NCBI RefSeq assembly: GCF_900109365.1
Contig: NZ_FNZR01000003.1
Location: 620,001-684,000 of the forward strand
Direction: 5' to 3'
Length of the DNA: 64,000 nucleotides
DNA from: Parapedobacter koreensis
Lineage (GTDB): Bacteria; Bacteroidota; Bacteroidia; Sphingobacteriales; Sphingobacteriaceae
Below are positions 30,194 to 38,615 of the stretch, one piece after another. Within the stretch, counting starts at the first letter, position 1, and each line of letters begins with the position of its first letter. The notes beneath the pieces were generated by a model. It ran no database searches, had not been told where the DNA came from, and worked only from the letters and a program-made list of their open reading frames with translations. A program made the translations under genes and the position numbers.

Positions 30194-30802
30194 TTATGAT
30201 GATTTTCTGCGGGTGATTTCATCACGGATTCGGGCTGCCTTCTCATACATTTCTTCCGCTAATGCTTTGGACAACGTTTCCTGCAATTGTTCATCGGTCA
30301 TGGACGAGAAGGAGGAAGTTTCTTTTGGAACGATAGCCTCTGGATCGTTAGCACCCGATGACTCTATATTTTCAAGAAATACAAAATCATTGCCCTCGAT
30401 GACAATACCCGCGGAGGCTAATATAAACTCATACGTGTATACCGGAGCTTTAAAGCGCACGGCCAAGGCGATGGCGTCCGAAGTACGTGCATCTATTTCG
30501 GTTTGTTTATGGCCATCATTAAAGATGATTTTGGCATAGAAAATACCATCTACCAAATTATAGATAACCACTTCGTCGATCCGGATGTGATAAGTTTCAG
30601 CAAATGTCTTGAATAAATCGTGGGTCAATGGCCGACTGGGTGTCATCTTTTCAATTTCAATGGCAATGGCTTGTGCTTCAAATCCACCGATGATGATGGG
30701 GAGACGACGACGTCCGGACACTTCTCCTAAGACTAGTGCATAAGCCCCGGATTGGGTTTGGCTATAGGATAAACCGACGATATCTAATTTAATCTTTTTC
30801 AT
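30194..30802 (-). CDS. Bifunctional nuclease (DUF151) family protein with UVR motif
   Basis: A 202-residue cytosolic protein. Residues 1-130 are the bifunctional nuclease domain, recognised from LPIIIGGFEAQAIAIEIEKM...RPLTHDLF and IDARTSDAIALAVRFKAPVYT. A C-terminal UvrB/UvrC-type motif (LQETLSKALAEEMYEKAARIRDEI) occupies about 165-195. DUF151 proteins were described as nucleases for RNA and DNA; the UVR tail usually mediates protein contact. The pair is common in Bacteroidota. ATG at 30802. Confidence 0.9.
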   Translation of the reverse strand: MKKIKLDIVGLSYSQTQSGAYALVLGEVSGRRRLPIIIGGFEAQAIAIEIEKMTPSRPLTHDLFKTFAETYHIRIDEVVIYNLVDGIFYAKIIFNDGHKQTEIDARTSDAIALAVRFKAPVYTYEFILASAGIVIEGNDFVFLENIESSGANDPEAIVPKETSSFSSMTDEQLQETLSKALAEEMYEKAARIRDEITRRKSS

Positions 30803-30843
30803 GCCTGATTGGGTGCACGATCACAAAGATGCGAATTGTTATT

Positions 30844-30888
30844 GAAAAAAGCCGCTACATTTATTCATTTATGCCATAAAAATAGCGG
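30844..30888 (-). terminator. Intrinsic terminator after etfA
   Basis: CCGCTA (30852-30857) and TAGCGG (30883-30888) form the closing stem of a larger A/T-rich hairpin. On the minus strand it is followed by GC and six T residues. It lies 22 bases past the etfA stop. Confidence 0.65.
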
Positions 30889-30910
30889 TATTCCGAGGGG
30901 AAACAAACAA

Positions 30911-31885
30911 TTAATCGCCTTTATACGCTTTAATAGCAGCTGTCAGCTTAGGTACCACTTCAAATGCATCTCCTACAATGCCATAATCAGCCACTTTGAA
31001 AAATGGTGCCTCGGGATCTTTGTTGATAACGACGATGGTTTTTGACGAACTGACTCCTGCTAAATGTTGGATAGCGCCTGATATACCTATGGCAATGTAC
31101 AATTTAGGGCTTACCGTAATGCCTGTTTGGCCGACATGTTCTGAATGTGGGCGCCATCCGGCATCGGATACCGGTTTTGAGCAAGCTGTGGCTGCACCCA
31201 GTACCTCGGCTAATTCTTCAATCATTCCCCAATGTTCAGGCCCTTTGAGACCCCGGCCACCGGAAACTACGATTTCAGCATCCGGCAGTGATACGCTGTC
31301 CGTGGTACGTACAATATCTTGGATGACAGTCGTGAGATCGTTAGCCGCTACTTGCGGATTGAACGCTTCTACCCGTGCATTTCCGCCGATTTCCCGCACT
31401 TCAAAGGTATTTACATTAAGTGAGATGACTTTCCTGTCAGAAACCAGTTCGGCCATTGCAAAAGCTTTGCCCGAGAAGGCTGTTTTCTTCACGGTAAGTT
31501 TGCCGGATTCGAACACGGGCAGTTCTACGGCACCGTCGGCCAATCCGCCTTTGAGTTTCGCGGCCACGCGGGGAGCCAAACCCTTTCCGCTGAATGAATT
31601 GGAGATAATCACCAAGGGAGCATCGACATGGTCGGCCGCTGCCGCAATGACTGATGCGTATGCCTGATTAATAAATTGTTTAAGCTCATTGGCAGCCACA
31701 TGTAATACGGTAGTCGCCCCATACTTGCCAAGGGAGATGAGCTCGGATTCGTCCACGGGGCCGATGGATATCGCTGTGACGGAAGTATCCAAGGTATCGG
31801 CAATGGCCTTTGCGTAAGAGACTGCTTCGTATGCGGGCTTTCTGAATGAGCCGGCTGTATGTTCGGCATATACTAAGACTGACAT
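30911..31885 (-). CDS. etfA: Electron transfer flavoprotein alpha subunit
   Basis: A 324-residue FAD-binding subunit that with EtfB carries electrons from acyl-CoA and related dehydrogenases to the quinone pool. The C-terminal FAD domain shows VVSGGRGLKGPEHW, the segment KPVSDAGWRPHSEHVGQTG and LYIAIGISGAIQHLAG. N-terminal domain I is intact. It lies 50 bases after etfB on the same strand and ends at an intrinsic terminator. No ETF:quinone oxidoreductase or acyl-CoA dehydrogenase is in the window. Confidence 0.96.
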   Translation of the reverse strand: MSVLVYAEHTAGSFRKPAYEAVSYAKAIADTLDTSVTAISIGPVDESELISLGKYGATTVLHVAANELKQFINQAYASVIAAAADHVDAPLVIISNSFSGKGLAPRVAAKLKGGLADGAVELPVFESGKLTVKKTAFSGKAFAMAELVSDRKVISLNVNTFEVREIGGNARVEAFNPQVAANDLTTVIQDIVRTTDSVSLPDAEIVVSGGRGLKGPEHWGMIEELAEVLGAATACSKPVSDAGWRPHSEHVGQTGITVSPKLYIAIGISGAIQHLAGVSSSKTIVVINKDPEAPFFKVADYGIVGDAFEVVPKLTAAIKAYKGD

Positions 31886-31935
31886 GTTCGTTATATTCGT
31901 TTTTCCTTAATTTTTTGGACCTGACGGCATGCGGA

Positions 31936-32673
31936 TTAAATTACTTTTGCTTTGTTGTGGAGCAAATCGACCAATTTGCCGACGTCATTGGCATTTACCA
32001 AGGCAACGGTACCCCGTGGCTCTGGAGTTTCGTATCGGACGATACGCGACAGCACGGGCACATCTATGGGATCGATGACCACCAGTGGTTTTGTGCGGGC
32101 ACTCATGATGCCACGCATATTGGGAATGCGGGGTTCGGCGACTCCTTCGGCCGTACCGGCAACCAACGGTAAGGGAATCGACAATACTTCTTCTCCTCCT
32201 TCGATTTCACGTGCTATCGTGGCCATGTTGCTGTCTATTTCGATTTTCTTGGCTGTAGATACCGATGGGATGCTTAGCAGTTCGCCTACCAAGGCCGCCA
32301 TTTGGGCACCGTTATAATCAATGGATTCCCGGCCGGTGAGGATGACGTCGAAATGTTTGCTTTTTGCATAATTGGCTATTTGATGGGCTACGAACCACGC
32401 GTCACGCGGTGTCGCATTGACGCGCACGGCGTCGTCTGCACCTGTGGCCAGAGCTTTTCTGATGGTTGATTCGGTAGTGGACTCGCCGACGTTGATGACG
32501 GTAACGGTGCCTTTCCCTCCTTCGGCTAAACCAATAGCTTTTGATAACGCGATTTCGTCATACGGATTGACAATATATTGAAGCCCAGCTGTGTTGAGCG
32601 AAGTGTTGTCATTGGAAAATGTGATCTTTGAAGTAGTATCCGGGACATTACTGATGCAGACTAATATGTTCAT
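31936..32673 (-). CDS. etfB: Electron transfer flavoprotein beta subunit
   Basis: A 245-residue AMP-binding subunit of the heterodimeric electron transfer flavoprotein. It starts MNILVCISNVPDTTSKI, has the family phrases GLQYIVNPYDEIALSKAIGLAE and LTGRESIDYNGAQMAALVGELL, and is close to the usual 250 residues. It precedes etfA in the usual order and is divergent from a small TPR gene. Confidence 0.96.
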   Translation of the reverse strand: MNILVCISNVPDTTSKITFSNDNTSLNTAGLQYIVNPYDEIALSKAIGLAEGGKGTVTVINVGESTTESTIRKALATGADDAVRVNATPRDAWFVAHQIANYAKSKHFDVILTGRESIDYNGAQMAALVGELLSIPSVSTAKKIEIDSNMATIAREIEGGEEVLSIPLPLVAGTAEGVAEPRIPNMRGIMSARTKPLVVIDPIDVPVLSRIVRYETPEPRGTVALVNANDVGKLVDLLHNKAKVI

Positions 32674-32763
32674 ATCAACTGGTTTTGCACAAAAATCGAC
32701 AAACTTTTGTTTTTATACAAATCGGAAGTCCAAAGCCCACCACGAGAAGTACCGGAAAAGTAG

Positions 32764-32771
32764 TATGTTTG
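32764..32771 (+). promoter_or_regulatory. -7 element (TATGTTTG) of the small TPR gene
   Basis: TATGTTTG matches TAnnTTTG and lies 15 bases before ATG 32787. Confidence 0.5.
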
Positions 32772-32786
32772 CGATTCTTAATTGAC

Positions 32787-33128
32787 ATGACTATGGGCGA
32801 TAGGCTACAGCAGTTAATTGGTTTTCTCGCAGAAAGTCCCCAAGATCCTTTCCTAACGTATGCATTGGCGACCGAATATTTAAAATTAGGCCAATCCGAC
32901 AAAGCAGTTCAGTATTTCGAGGAGTTGCTGGTTCGCCATCCGGATTACGTAGGGACCTACTATCATTTAGGAAAACTATACGAGGCACTGGACAGGAGAG
33001 AAGAAGCCATAGCCATTTACGAAAAAGGCATGCGTGCCGCGACCAAGAAGCGCGACATGCATGCTTTATCCGAATTGCAAGCCGTCTATCGCATTGCAAC
33101 CGGCATGGATGAAGATGATAATGAATAA
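32787..33128 (+). CDS. Small TPR protein
   Basis: A 113-residue cytosolic protein with roughly two and a half tetratricopeptide repeats: DPFLTYALATEYLKLGQSDKAVQYFEELL, then TYYHLGKLYEALDRREEAIAIYEKGM. The acidic tail is GMDEDDNE. Start is ATG 32787 or the ATG two codons later. The stop is directly followed, convergently, by a small hypothetical gene. The function is presumably protein-protein contact; no partner is evident. Confidence 0.8.
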   Translation: MTMGDRLQQLIGFLAESPQDPFLTYALATEYLKLGQSDKAVQYFEELLVRHPDYVGTYYHLGKLYEALDRREEAIAIYEKGMRAATKKRDMHALSELQAVYRIATGMDEDDNE

Positions 33129-33329
33129 CTATACCGTGCCGGGGTTGCTGATGTCGGCAGGGGAATCATGTCTCCTTTTATGATTGCGATCGGCAAAGCT
33201 TTCCTTGTCTATGTCCGTGACATGCTCCGCTTCGGCTACGATGTCATTTTCATCTTTCCGCTCTTTGGTTAGCGGTTTACTGTTCCTACTATCCTTGGGG
33301 ACAGTTGTTAATTGATTTTTCCTTTCCAT
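33129..33329 (-). CDS. Small hydrophilic hypothetical protein
   Basis: A 66-residue, highly charged, probably disordered protein without cysteine or hydrophobic segments. It is supported by a good ribosome binding site (AAAGGAG about 7 bases before ATG 33329) and by fitting exactly between its neighbours. I do not recognise a family. Confidence 0.45.
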   Translation of the reverse strand: MERKNQLTTVPKDSRNSKPLTKERKDENDIVAEAEHVTDIDKESFADRNHKRRHDSPADISNPGTV

Positions 33330-33424
33330 GACTGCTCTCCTTTCTGTTTTTGCTTATAGAGAAAACAGCCAGCAACATCCATTGTTTGGATAAATTGGGA
33401 TTTGTATGCCGAAGGGGATTGGTG

Positions 33425-34561
33425 CTATGCTTTTTCTAAGCAAAGTTCCCGTAATTTGCCAACCACGAAATCAATCTCCTCGCGTGTGTTGTTTTTGCAA
33501 AACGAAAAACGGACACAAGGCCGCTTGGTGTCTGCTCCGATTGCGCTTAATACGTGCGACCCGATGTCCGATCCCGAACTACAGGCGCTTCCACCGGAGG
33601 CTGAGATGCCAGCAATATCCAGGTTGAATAACATCATATCCGCAATATCGGTGCACGGAAACGAAACATTAAGCACCGTATATAAACTGTTTTCAGGCGC
33701 AATATCGCCATTGAATCGAATGTCTTGGATCTGCCCCTTCAATTGCGCCGTCATGTACTCCTTCAATCCTTGGATATACTGGCGGTGCTCGTCCATATGG
33801 GTATAAGCAAGTTCAAGCGCCTTGGCTAATCCTACGATGCCATATACATTCTCGGTGCCACCCCGCATGTTGCGTTCCTGTGCACCGCCGTAAATAAAAG
33901 GTTTGATTTTCGTGTTATGATTCACGTAAAGGAACCCGATGCCTTTCGGGCCATGGAATTTATGTGCTGCGCCGGTTACAAAATCGATCTGCAATTTAGC
34001 CAAATCATGTGCGTAATGCCCCATGGTCTGCACGGTATCCGAGTGGAAGAGCGCATTGTATTGCTTACTTAATGCCGATACATATTCAATGTCGGTCAAC
34101 GTGCCGATTTCATTATTAGCATGCATCAGCGATACAAACGAACGGGGATGGTCGTTCAATAACTTTTCCAGTTGAAGGAGATCGATATGCCCTTGGGCAT
34201 CCACATCGAGTAAGCTGAGTTGGATGGTGCCGTTTTTTTGCAATTCTTCAAGTGTATGCAGTACCGCGTGATGTTCCAAAGGTGAAGTAATGGCATGCGT
34301 GATGCCGTTATCGATAATCCCCCGGACGATTGCGGTGTTATCCGCTTCGGTACCACCCGATGTAAAGAAAATCTCGGCGGGTGCCGCATTCAACAGGCCC
34401 GCTATGGTTTTGCGAGCTTTTTCTACGATGGTCTTTACCTGCCTTCCATGTGCATGGATGGATGACGGGTTGCCATAGTGCGTTTCCATGGTTTCTACCA
34501 TGGCCTTGAGTACTTGGGGATCAAGTGCCGTGGTGGCTGCATTATCTAAATAAACTTGCAT
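33425..34561 (-). CDS. Cysteine desulfurase (NifS/IscS-like)
   Basis: A 378-residue fold-type I PLP enzyme that takes sulfur from cysteine as an enzyme-bound persulfide for Fe-S clusters or tRNA thiolation. It has the N-terminal YLDNAATTALDPQVL, the PLP lysine in GAAHKFHGPKGIGFLY, and the sulfur-carrying cysteine in SGGSACSSGSD. The insertion pattern fits the group I/IscS-like class. ATG 34561 gives the family N-terminus; the longer frame would begin inside the promoter. TACCTTTG lies 4 bases before the ATG. Confidence 0.93.
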   Translation of the reverse strand: MQVYLDNAATTALDPQVLKAMVETMETHYGNPSSIHAHGRQVKTIVEKARKTIAGLLNAAPAEIFFTSGGTEADNTAIVRGIIDNGITHAITSPLEHHAVLHTLEELQKNGTIQLSLLDVDAQGHIDLLQLEKLLNDHPRSFVSLMHANNEIGTLTDIEYVSALSKQYNALFHSDTVQTMGHYAHDLAKLQIDFVTGAAHKFHGPKGIGFLYVNHNTKIKPFIYGGAQERNMRGGTENVYGIVGLAKALELAYTHMDEHRQYIQGLKEYMTAQLKGQIQDIRFNGDIAPENSLYTVLNVSFPCTDIADMMLFNLDIAGISASGGSACSSGSDIGSHVLSAIGADTKRPCVRFSFCKNNTREEIDFVVGKLRELCLEKA

Positions 34562-34565
34562 GGTG

Positions 34566-34573
34566 CAAAGGTA
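34566..34573 (-). promoter_or_regulatory. -7 element (TACCTTTG) of the cysteine desulfurase gene
   Basis: On the minus strand TACCTTTG is followed by four bases and then the start codon, so the mRNA is expected to be leaderless. Confidence 0.65.
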
Positions 34574-34664
34574 AGCAACAAAAGTAAAATTTTTTGAAAT
34601 GTTTTCATGGGCTATTCGTCTATAAGAGGGAGGGATGATATAACGGGTTAACGACGTTGAAAAA

Positions 34665-35207
34665 ATGACGCACGAAAAGCAAAGCAACATCACGGTGACG
34701 ATAACGTCCTATGGAAAGGGATTGCTTGGCTTCATTCGCAAACACGTAAATAACGATGCTGATGCTGAGGATATCTTGCAAGATGTATGGTACCAGTTGA
34801 GCACGGTAATCAATACACGGCCTGTGGAGCAAGTTGGTGCTTGGCTTTATCGGGTAGCGCGGAATCGGATCATAGACAAACGGCGGAAGAAAACAGAAGA
34901 ACTGTTGCCGTATAAAGTCAATGACGATGGCGATACCGTGCTGGCGGTGGCCTCCATGATTACCAATGATAATCCGGAAACCGCTTATCGGGAGCGTGTC
35001 GTTTGGCAGCGGTTTTATGCGGCCTTGGATAAACTGCCCCAAGCACAGCGCGATGTATTTGTCTGGCATGAACTGGAGCGCATACCTTTTGCGGAAATTG
35101 CCGCTTTTACGGGAGAACCCATCAGCAAATTGGTATCCAGGAAGCACCACGCCGTGTTGTTTTTAAGAAAGCAATTGAAAGTTTTTTATGATGAATTGAT
35201 GGATTGA
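34665..35207 (+). CDS. ECF-type RNA polymerase sigma factor
   Basis: A 180-residue sigma-70 family protein. Region 2 lies at about residues 18-80 (GFIRKHVNNDADAEDILQDVWYQL and WLYRVARNRIIDKRRKK). Region 4 at about 118-170 has LDKLPQAQRDVFVWHELERIPFAEIAAFTGEP. No anti-sigma factor of the FecR type is next to it; instead two small genes follow within 20 bases each. It is divergent from the cysteine desulfurase gene. Confidence 0.9.
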   Translation: MTHEKQSNITVTITSYGKGLLGFIRKHVNNDADAEDILQDVWYQLSTVINTRPVEQVGAWLYRVARNRIIDKRRKKTEELLPYKVNDDGDTVLAVASMITNDNPETAYRERVVWQRFYAALDKLPQAQRDVFVWHELERIPFAEIAAFTGEPISKLVSRKHHAVLFLRKQLKVFYDELMD

Positions 35208-35222
35208 TAATTTGTAATAGGC

Positions 35223-35588
35223 ATGAAAAAGTTATTTAAAAGTAAAATTAGGTTTGTAGTTATTCCCATTGTCGCACTGGCGTTTGTTTTTTTGGTGGGC
35301 TATGTGGTGATGACTCTTTGGAACTACACATTGCCCGCATTGCTTGGTGTAAAAACCATCACACTTTGGCAGGCTATGGCGTTGTTTTTCCTGTGTAAAA
35401 TTTTGTTTGGCTTTGGCGGTAGCGGCCCCAAAAAGGGGCGATCTCATTGGAAAGGAGGCAGGGCGATGCATGGCGCATTCGACCAAATGGACGAAGCAGA
35501 TAAAAGCCGATTCGGGGCCTACATGCGCTGGAAGTCCTGTGGCTGGAATGACACGGCCGATACCTCGGAAGAAAAAGAAGATCGTTAG
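35223..35588 (+). CDS. Small membrane protein downstream of an ECF sigma factor
   Basis: A 121-residue protein with two hydrophobic helices (about residues 10-32 and 44-62). A Gly/Lys-rich linker (GFGGSGPKKGRSHWKGG) and a hydrophilic tail containing AFDQMDEADKSRFGAYM follow. It begins 15 bases after the sigma gene. Its size, topology and position suggest a membrane partner, perhaps a regulator, but no anti-sigma motif is seen and I do not recognise the family. Confidence 0.75.
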   Translation: MKKLFKSKIRFVVIPIVALAFVFLVGYVVMTLWNYTLPALLGVKTITLWQAMALFFLCKILFGFGGSGPKKGRSHWKGGRAMHGAFDQMDEADKSRFGAYMRWKSCGWNDTADTSEEKEDR

Positions 35589-35608
35589 AAAAACGCAAAC
35601 GAAAAAAA

Positions 35609-35833
35609 ATGAGTGAAATTTTAATATTTAAAACCAGTGTAGCTACTGTGACACACGTACAGCAGGTGGCGTCGTTATTCAAATCGATTGAATCCATTAA
35701 GCACTGGAGCTTTGATTTGGAAGATTGCGATCGGATTCTGCGGGTAGTCGCATCGGATCTCCAGCCTGAAATCATTGTGCGGTCGCTAATCGTTGCAGGC
35801 ATAAGCTGTGAACACCTGGATTACGAATTGTAA
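35609..35833 (+). CDS. Small HMA-fold-like protein without metal cysteines
   Basis: A 74-residue protein. Its pattern (EILIFKTSVATVTHVQQVASLFKSIESIKHWSFDLEDCDRILRVVASDLQPEIIVRSLIVAGISCEHL) resembles the beta-alpha-beta-beta-alpha-beta layout of heavy-metal-associated domains. The usual CxxC of the first loop is absent (TSVATV). It starts 20 bases after the membrane-protein gene, completing a three-gene unit with the sigma factor. The fold assignment is an inference. Confidence 0.7.
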   Translation: MSEILIFKTSVATVTHVQQVASLFKSIESIKHWSFDLEDCDRILRVVASDLQPEIIVRSLIVAGISCEHLDYEL

Positions 35834-35892
35834 ACGAGTAAAGATAAGTACGTCAATAGCCAGCCGAATAGCTATTTATCAAAATGAATGCT

Positions 35893-35900
35893 TACCTTTG
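35893..35900 (+). promoter_or_regulatory. -7 element (TACCTTTG) of the 43-codon gene
   Basis: TACCTTTG lies 7 bases before ATG 35908. Confidence 0.6.
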
Positions 35901-35907
35901 CACGGCA

Positions 35908-36039
35908 ATGGAAGCTAAACAACCAGATAAAGAAGATTATAGTTTTTGGACACGTTATAAGCGTTTTGCCGGAAATGAAATTCTGCTATATGTGATTATG
36001 GTGGTTGGTATTCTATTGGGAATTATTATATTTAGTTGA
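35908..36039 (+). CDS. Small single-pass membrane protein (43 residues)
   Basis: An ORF of 43 codons that is easily missed. It begins MEAKQPDKEDYSFWTRYKRF, a charged N-terminal half, followed by one hydrophobic helix (LLYVIMVVGILLGIIIFS) running to the stop. It has its own TACCTTTG promoter element 7 bases upstream and fits exactly in the gap before the exonuclease gene, 53 bases later. Codon use looks ordinary. The function is unknown; the topology suits a small regulator of a membrane complex. Confidence 0.7.
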   Translation: MEAKQPDKEDYSFWTRYKRFAGNEILLYVIMVVGILLGIIIFS

Positions 36040-36092
36040 TTTTCAATTAGTAGTTTATCTATACCTAAAGCACTCCGCAAAACAAATGTAGC

Positions 36093-37076
36093 ATGAATCT
36101 CAAATTAAACCGTCCCTTGGCGTTTTTTGACTTGGAGACAACAGGCGTGAATGTTTCTGTCGATCGCATTGTGGAAATTTCCATCCTCAAGGTTTCTCCG
36201 GATGGCCGTGAAGCGGTGAAAACGTTGCGAATAAATCCCGGAATCCCCATACCGGTGGAATCATCGCTATTTCATGGCATTTATGACGAAGATATCAAGG
36301 AAGCACCAGTCTTCAAAGATGTAGCGCGTGAACTGGCGGATTTCATTGGTAATGCAGATTTGGCGGGATACAACTCCAATAAATTTGACATTCCCATGTT
36401 GATGGAGGAATTTATCCGTGCAGGTGTAGATTTTTCATTGGATGGCCGGCACTTCGTCGATGTACAAAATATCTTCCACCAGATGGAACAACGTACATTG
36501 AAAGCTGCCTATCGCTTCTATTGCGACAGTAATCTGGACAATGCCCACAGCGCGGAAAGCGATGTAAGAGCAACATATGAAGTGTTGAAATCGCAATTGG
36601 ATCGTTATCAAGGCACAGAATGGGAAGACAAACTCGGCAATAGAAGCGTACCGGTAGTCAATGATGTGGAAGCTTTACACCGCTTTACCAACTTAAGCCG
36701 TCCGGTGGATTTTGCGGGAAGAATGGTGTTCAACGAACAAGGTGACGAAGTATTCAATTTCGGAAAACACAAAGGCCGGTCCGTAGAAGAAGTTTTTACC
36801 ATTGAACCCAGTTACTATTCATGGATGATGCAAGGCGATTTCCCATTGTATACAAAAAAATGCTTGGACAAAATATGGCAACGGTTTCGAGCAAAACAGA
36901 AGGAGCAGCGCGTCATCGCCAATAAGTCGGATACAGCGGTGAAGTCGGCACCTATGGTTGCTTCACCCAATCAGGAAAAACGTGATTACAAGCAACAGCA
37001 CCAACGCCCTAAACCAAAAACGGGACCGATAACTGCGGACATGCTGAAGAGCTTACAGGAGAAGTTTGGGAAATGA
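36093..37076 (+). CDS. DEDDh 3'-5' exonuclease with ExoX-type C-terminal domain
   Basis: A 327-residue protein. The exonuclease domain (about 1-180) has motif I FFDLETTG (Asp13, Glu15), motif II in DLAGYNSNKFDIPML and motif III in DNAHSAESDVRATYEVL, all as in DnaQ/epsilon. The C-terminal part (about 225-275) carries VFNFGKHKGRSVEEV and SYYSWMMQGDFP, matching the small domain found after ExoX-like nucleases. A basic, Gln/Lys-rich linker precedes the final helix. It is probably a DNA-repair or RNA-processing exonuclease rather than the polymerase III subunit. Confidence 0.88.
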   Translation: MNLKLNRPLAFFDLETTGVNVSVDRIVEISILKVSPDGREAVKTLRINPGIPIPVESSLFHGIYDEDIKEAPVFKDVARELADFIGNADLAGYNSNKFDIPMLMEEFIRAGVDFSLDGRHFVDVQNIFHQMEQRTLKAAYRFYCDSNLDNAHSAESDVRATYEVLKSQLDRYQGTEWEDKLGNRSVPVVNDVEALHRFTNLSRPVDFAGRMVFNEQGDEVFNFGKHKGRSVEEVFTIEPSYYSWMMQGDFPLYTKKCLDKIWQRFRAKQKEQRVIANKSDTAVKSAPMVASPNQEKRDYKQQHQRPKPKTGPITADMLKSLQEKFGK

Positions 37077-37136
37077 CAAACGCATGTTGAATTAGCCAAA
37101 GGAAAGCCGTATTTTTGCATGTTAAATAAATAACTT

Positions 37137-38090
37137 ATGTCACAAGAGAACGAACATGTAAAATGTTTAATCATAGGCTCCGGCCCGGCAGGTTATACAG
37201 CAGCCATTTATGCCGCCCGGGCTGATCTTAGGCCTGTCCTCTATACAGGTATTGTGCCAGGTGGCCAGCTTACCCAAACGACAGATGTGGAGAATTTTCC
37301 CGGTTATCCTGACGGTGTGCAAGGCCAGCAGATGATGGAGGATTTCAGAAAGCAGGCAGAGCGATTTGGCACCGATATACGTTTTGGCTACATCACTTCC
37401 GTAGATTTTTCAGGTGACGTCCACAAAGTAGTGGTAGATGGCGAAAAAACAGTGACGGCCGAAACTGTCATCATTGCCACCGGGGCCACAGCGAAATGGC
37501 TGGGGCTTGAAAGCGAGCAAAAATACAATGGTTTTGGTGTATCTGCTTGCGCGGTTTGCGATGGTTTCTTTTTCAGGAAGCAAGATGTAGCTATCGTGGG
37601 AGCAGGGGATACCGCCGCAGAAGAGGCAACATATTTGGCCAAGCTCGCCAATAAAGTGCATATGCTTGTACGCAGGGATGACTTTCGTGCTTCCAAGGCC
37701 ATGCAGCACCGTGTGTTGAATACGCCGAACATTGAAATACATTACAGTACGGAAGCGAAAGAAATCGTCGGCGACGGGCAGAATGTCACCGGTGTATTGG
37801 TGTATAATAATCAGACCCTTGAAGAAAAATTAATTCCGGTGACAGGGTTTTTCGTTGCCATCGGACATAAGCCCAATACCGAGCTTTTCCAGGACATCTT
37901 GGATATGGATACCAACGGTTACCTGATCACCAAATCAGGCAGTACGCGGACGAATATCGATGGTGTATTTGCGTGTGGTGATGTACAAGATCATATTTAC
38001 CGCCAAGCGGTGACCGCAGCTGGCTCAGGTTGCATGGCTGCACTGGAAGCTGAGCGATACCTTGCAGCCAAGGAACACGCGATCGCATAG
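37137..38090 (+). CDS. trxB: Thioredoxin reductase
   Basis: A 317-residue flavoprotein that reduces thioredoxin with NADPH. It has the FAD motif IIGSGPAGYTAAIYAARA, the redox pair Cys138-Ala-Val-Cys141 (SACAVCDGFFF), the NADPH motif GAGDTAAEEATYLA and the C-terminal FACGDVQDHIYRQAVTAAGSGCMAA. It is transcribed alone from a TATTTTTG element near 37109 and converges on the rhodanese gene. Confidence 0.97.
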   Translation: MSQENEHVKCLIIGSGPAGYTAAIYAARADLRPVLYTGIVPGGQLTQTTDVENFPGYPDGVQGQQMMEDFRKQAERFGTDIRFGYITSVDFSGDVHKVVVDGEKTVTAETVIIATGATAKWLGLESEQKYNGFGVSACAVCDGFFFRKQDVAIVGAGDTAAEEATYLAKLANKVHMLVRRDDFRASKAMQHRVLNTPNIEIHYSTEAKEIVGDGQNVTGVLVYNNQTLEEKLIPVTGFFVAIGHKPNTELFQDILDMDTNGYLITKSGSTRTNIDGVFACGDVQDHIYRQAVTAAGSGCMAALEAERYLAAKEHAIA

Positions 38091-38108
38091 CATTGGCATT
38101 TTACCACT

Positions 38109-38615
38109 TTAATTGTCGTACCTCCGCGATCCGTTTTGAAGCCATCGCGCCCAGCTGACGTCATAGACATGGATTTCAGTGGTCTGTATGTTGCTGGCGT
38201 TGTACACAGGATTGTATTGGTTTATCCATTCATAAATGCCGCCAAATAGGTTGTACACGTGCTGATAACCCGCTTTTTGCAATTTTTCGCCAATACGTTC
38301 GCTGCGGTTGCCAATAGCGCAATAGACAACGATGGTATCAGTCTTGGGAATATCGTAGACTTTGCGCATATCAAACCACACATAGCCGACATGCCGGGCA
38401 TGCTTCATGTGGCTTATATCAAATTCCGTTTGTTCCCGTGTATCGAGTATAACGACACCCTGTTTCATCATTGTTTTCAGATCGGTTGTAGTAATTGTTG
38501 GCACAGTGTGCCGATAGGCACGATTTAGCCAAGTGGCAAATTCGGGGTTAAGGGTCGTGTCTTGCTGTCCATTCCCCAAGGCCAGCCCCATCAATGTAAC
38601 GAACAGCCGCATCAT
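38109..38615 (-). CDS. Exported single-domain rhodanese
   Basis: A 168-residue protein with a hydrophobic N-terminus (MRLFVTLMGLALG) and one rhodanese domain (about 40-130). The active-site cysteine is Cys99 in VYCAIGNRSER and the domain includes VVILDTREQTEFDISHMKHA. It can act as a sulfurtransferase on persulfides. The start ATG (38615) overlaps the stop of the CstB-like gene in the ATGA arrangement, so translation is probably coupled; the longer frame upstream is a shadow. Confidence 0.85.
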   Translation of the reverse strand: MMRLFVTLMGLALGNGQQDTTLNPEFATWLNRAYRHTVPTITTTDLKTMMKQGVVILDTREQTEFDISHMKHARHVGYVWFDMRKVYDIPKTDTIVVYCAIGNRSERIGEKLQKAGYQHVYNLFGGIYEWINQYNPVYNASNIQTTEIHVYDVSWARWLQNGSRRYDN

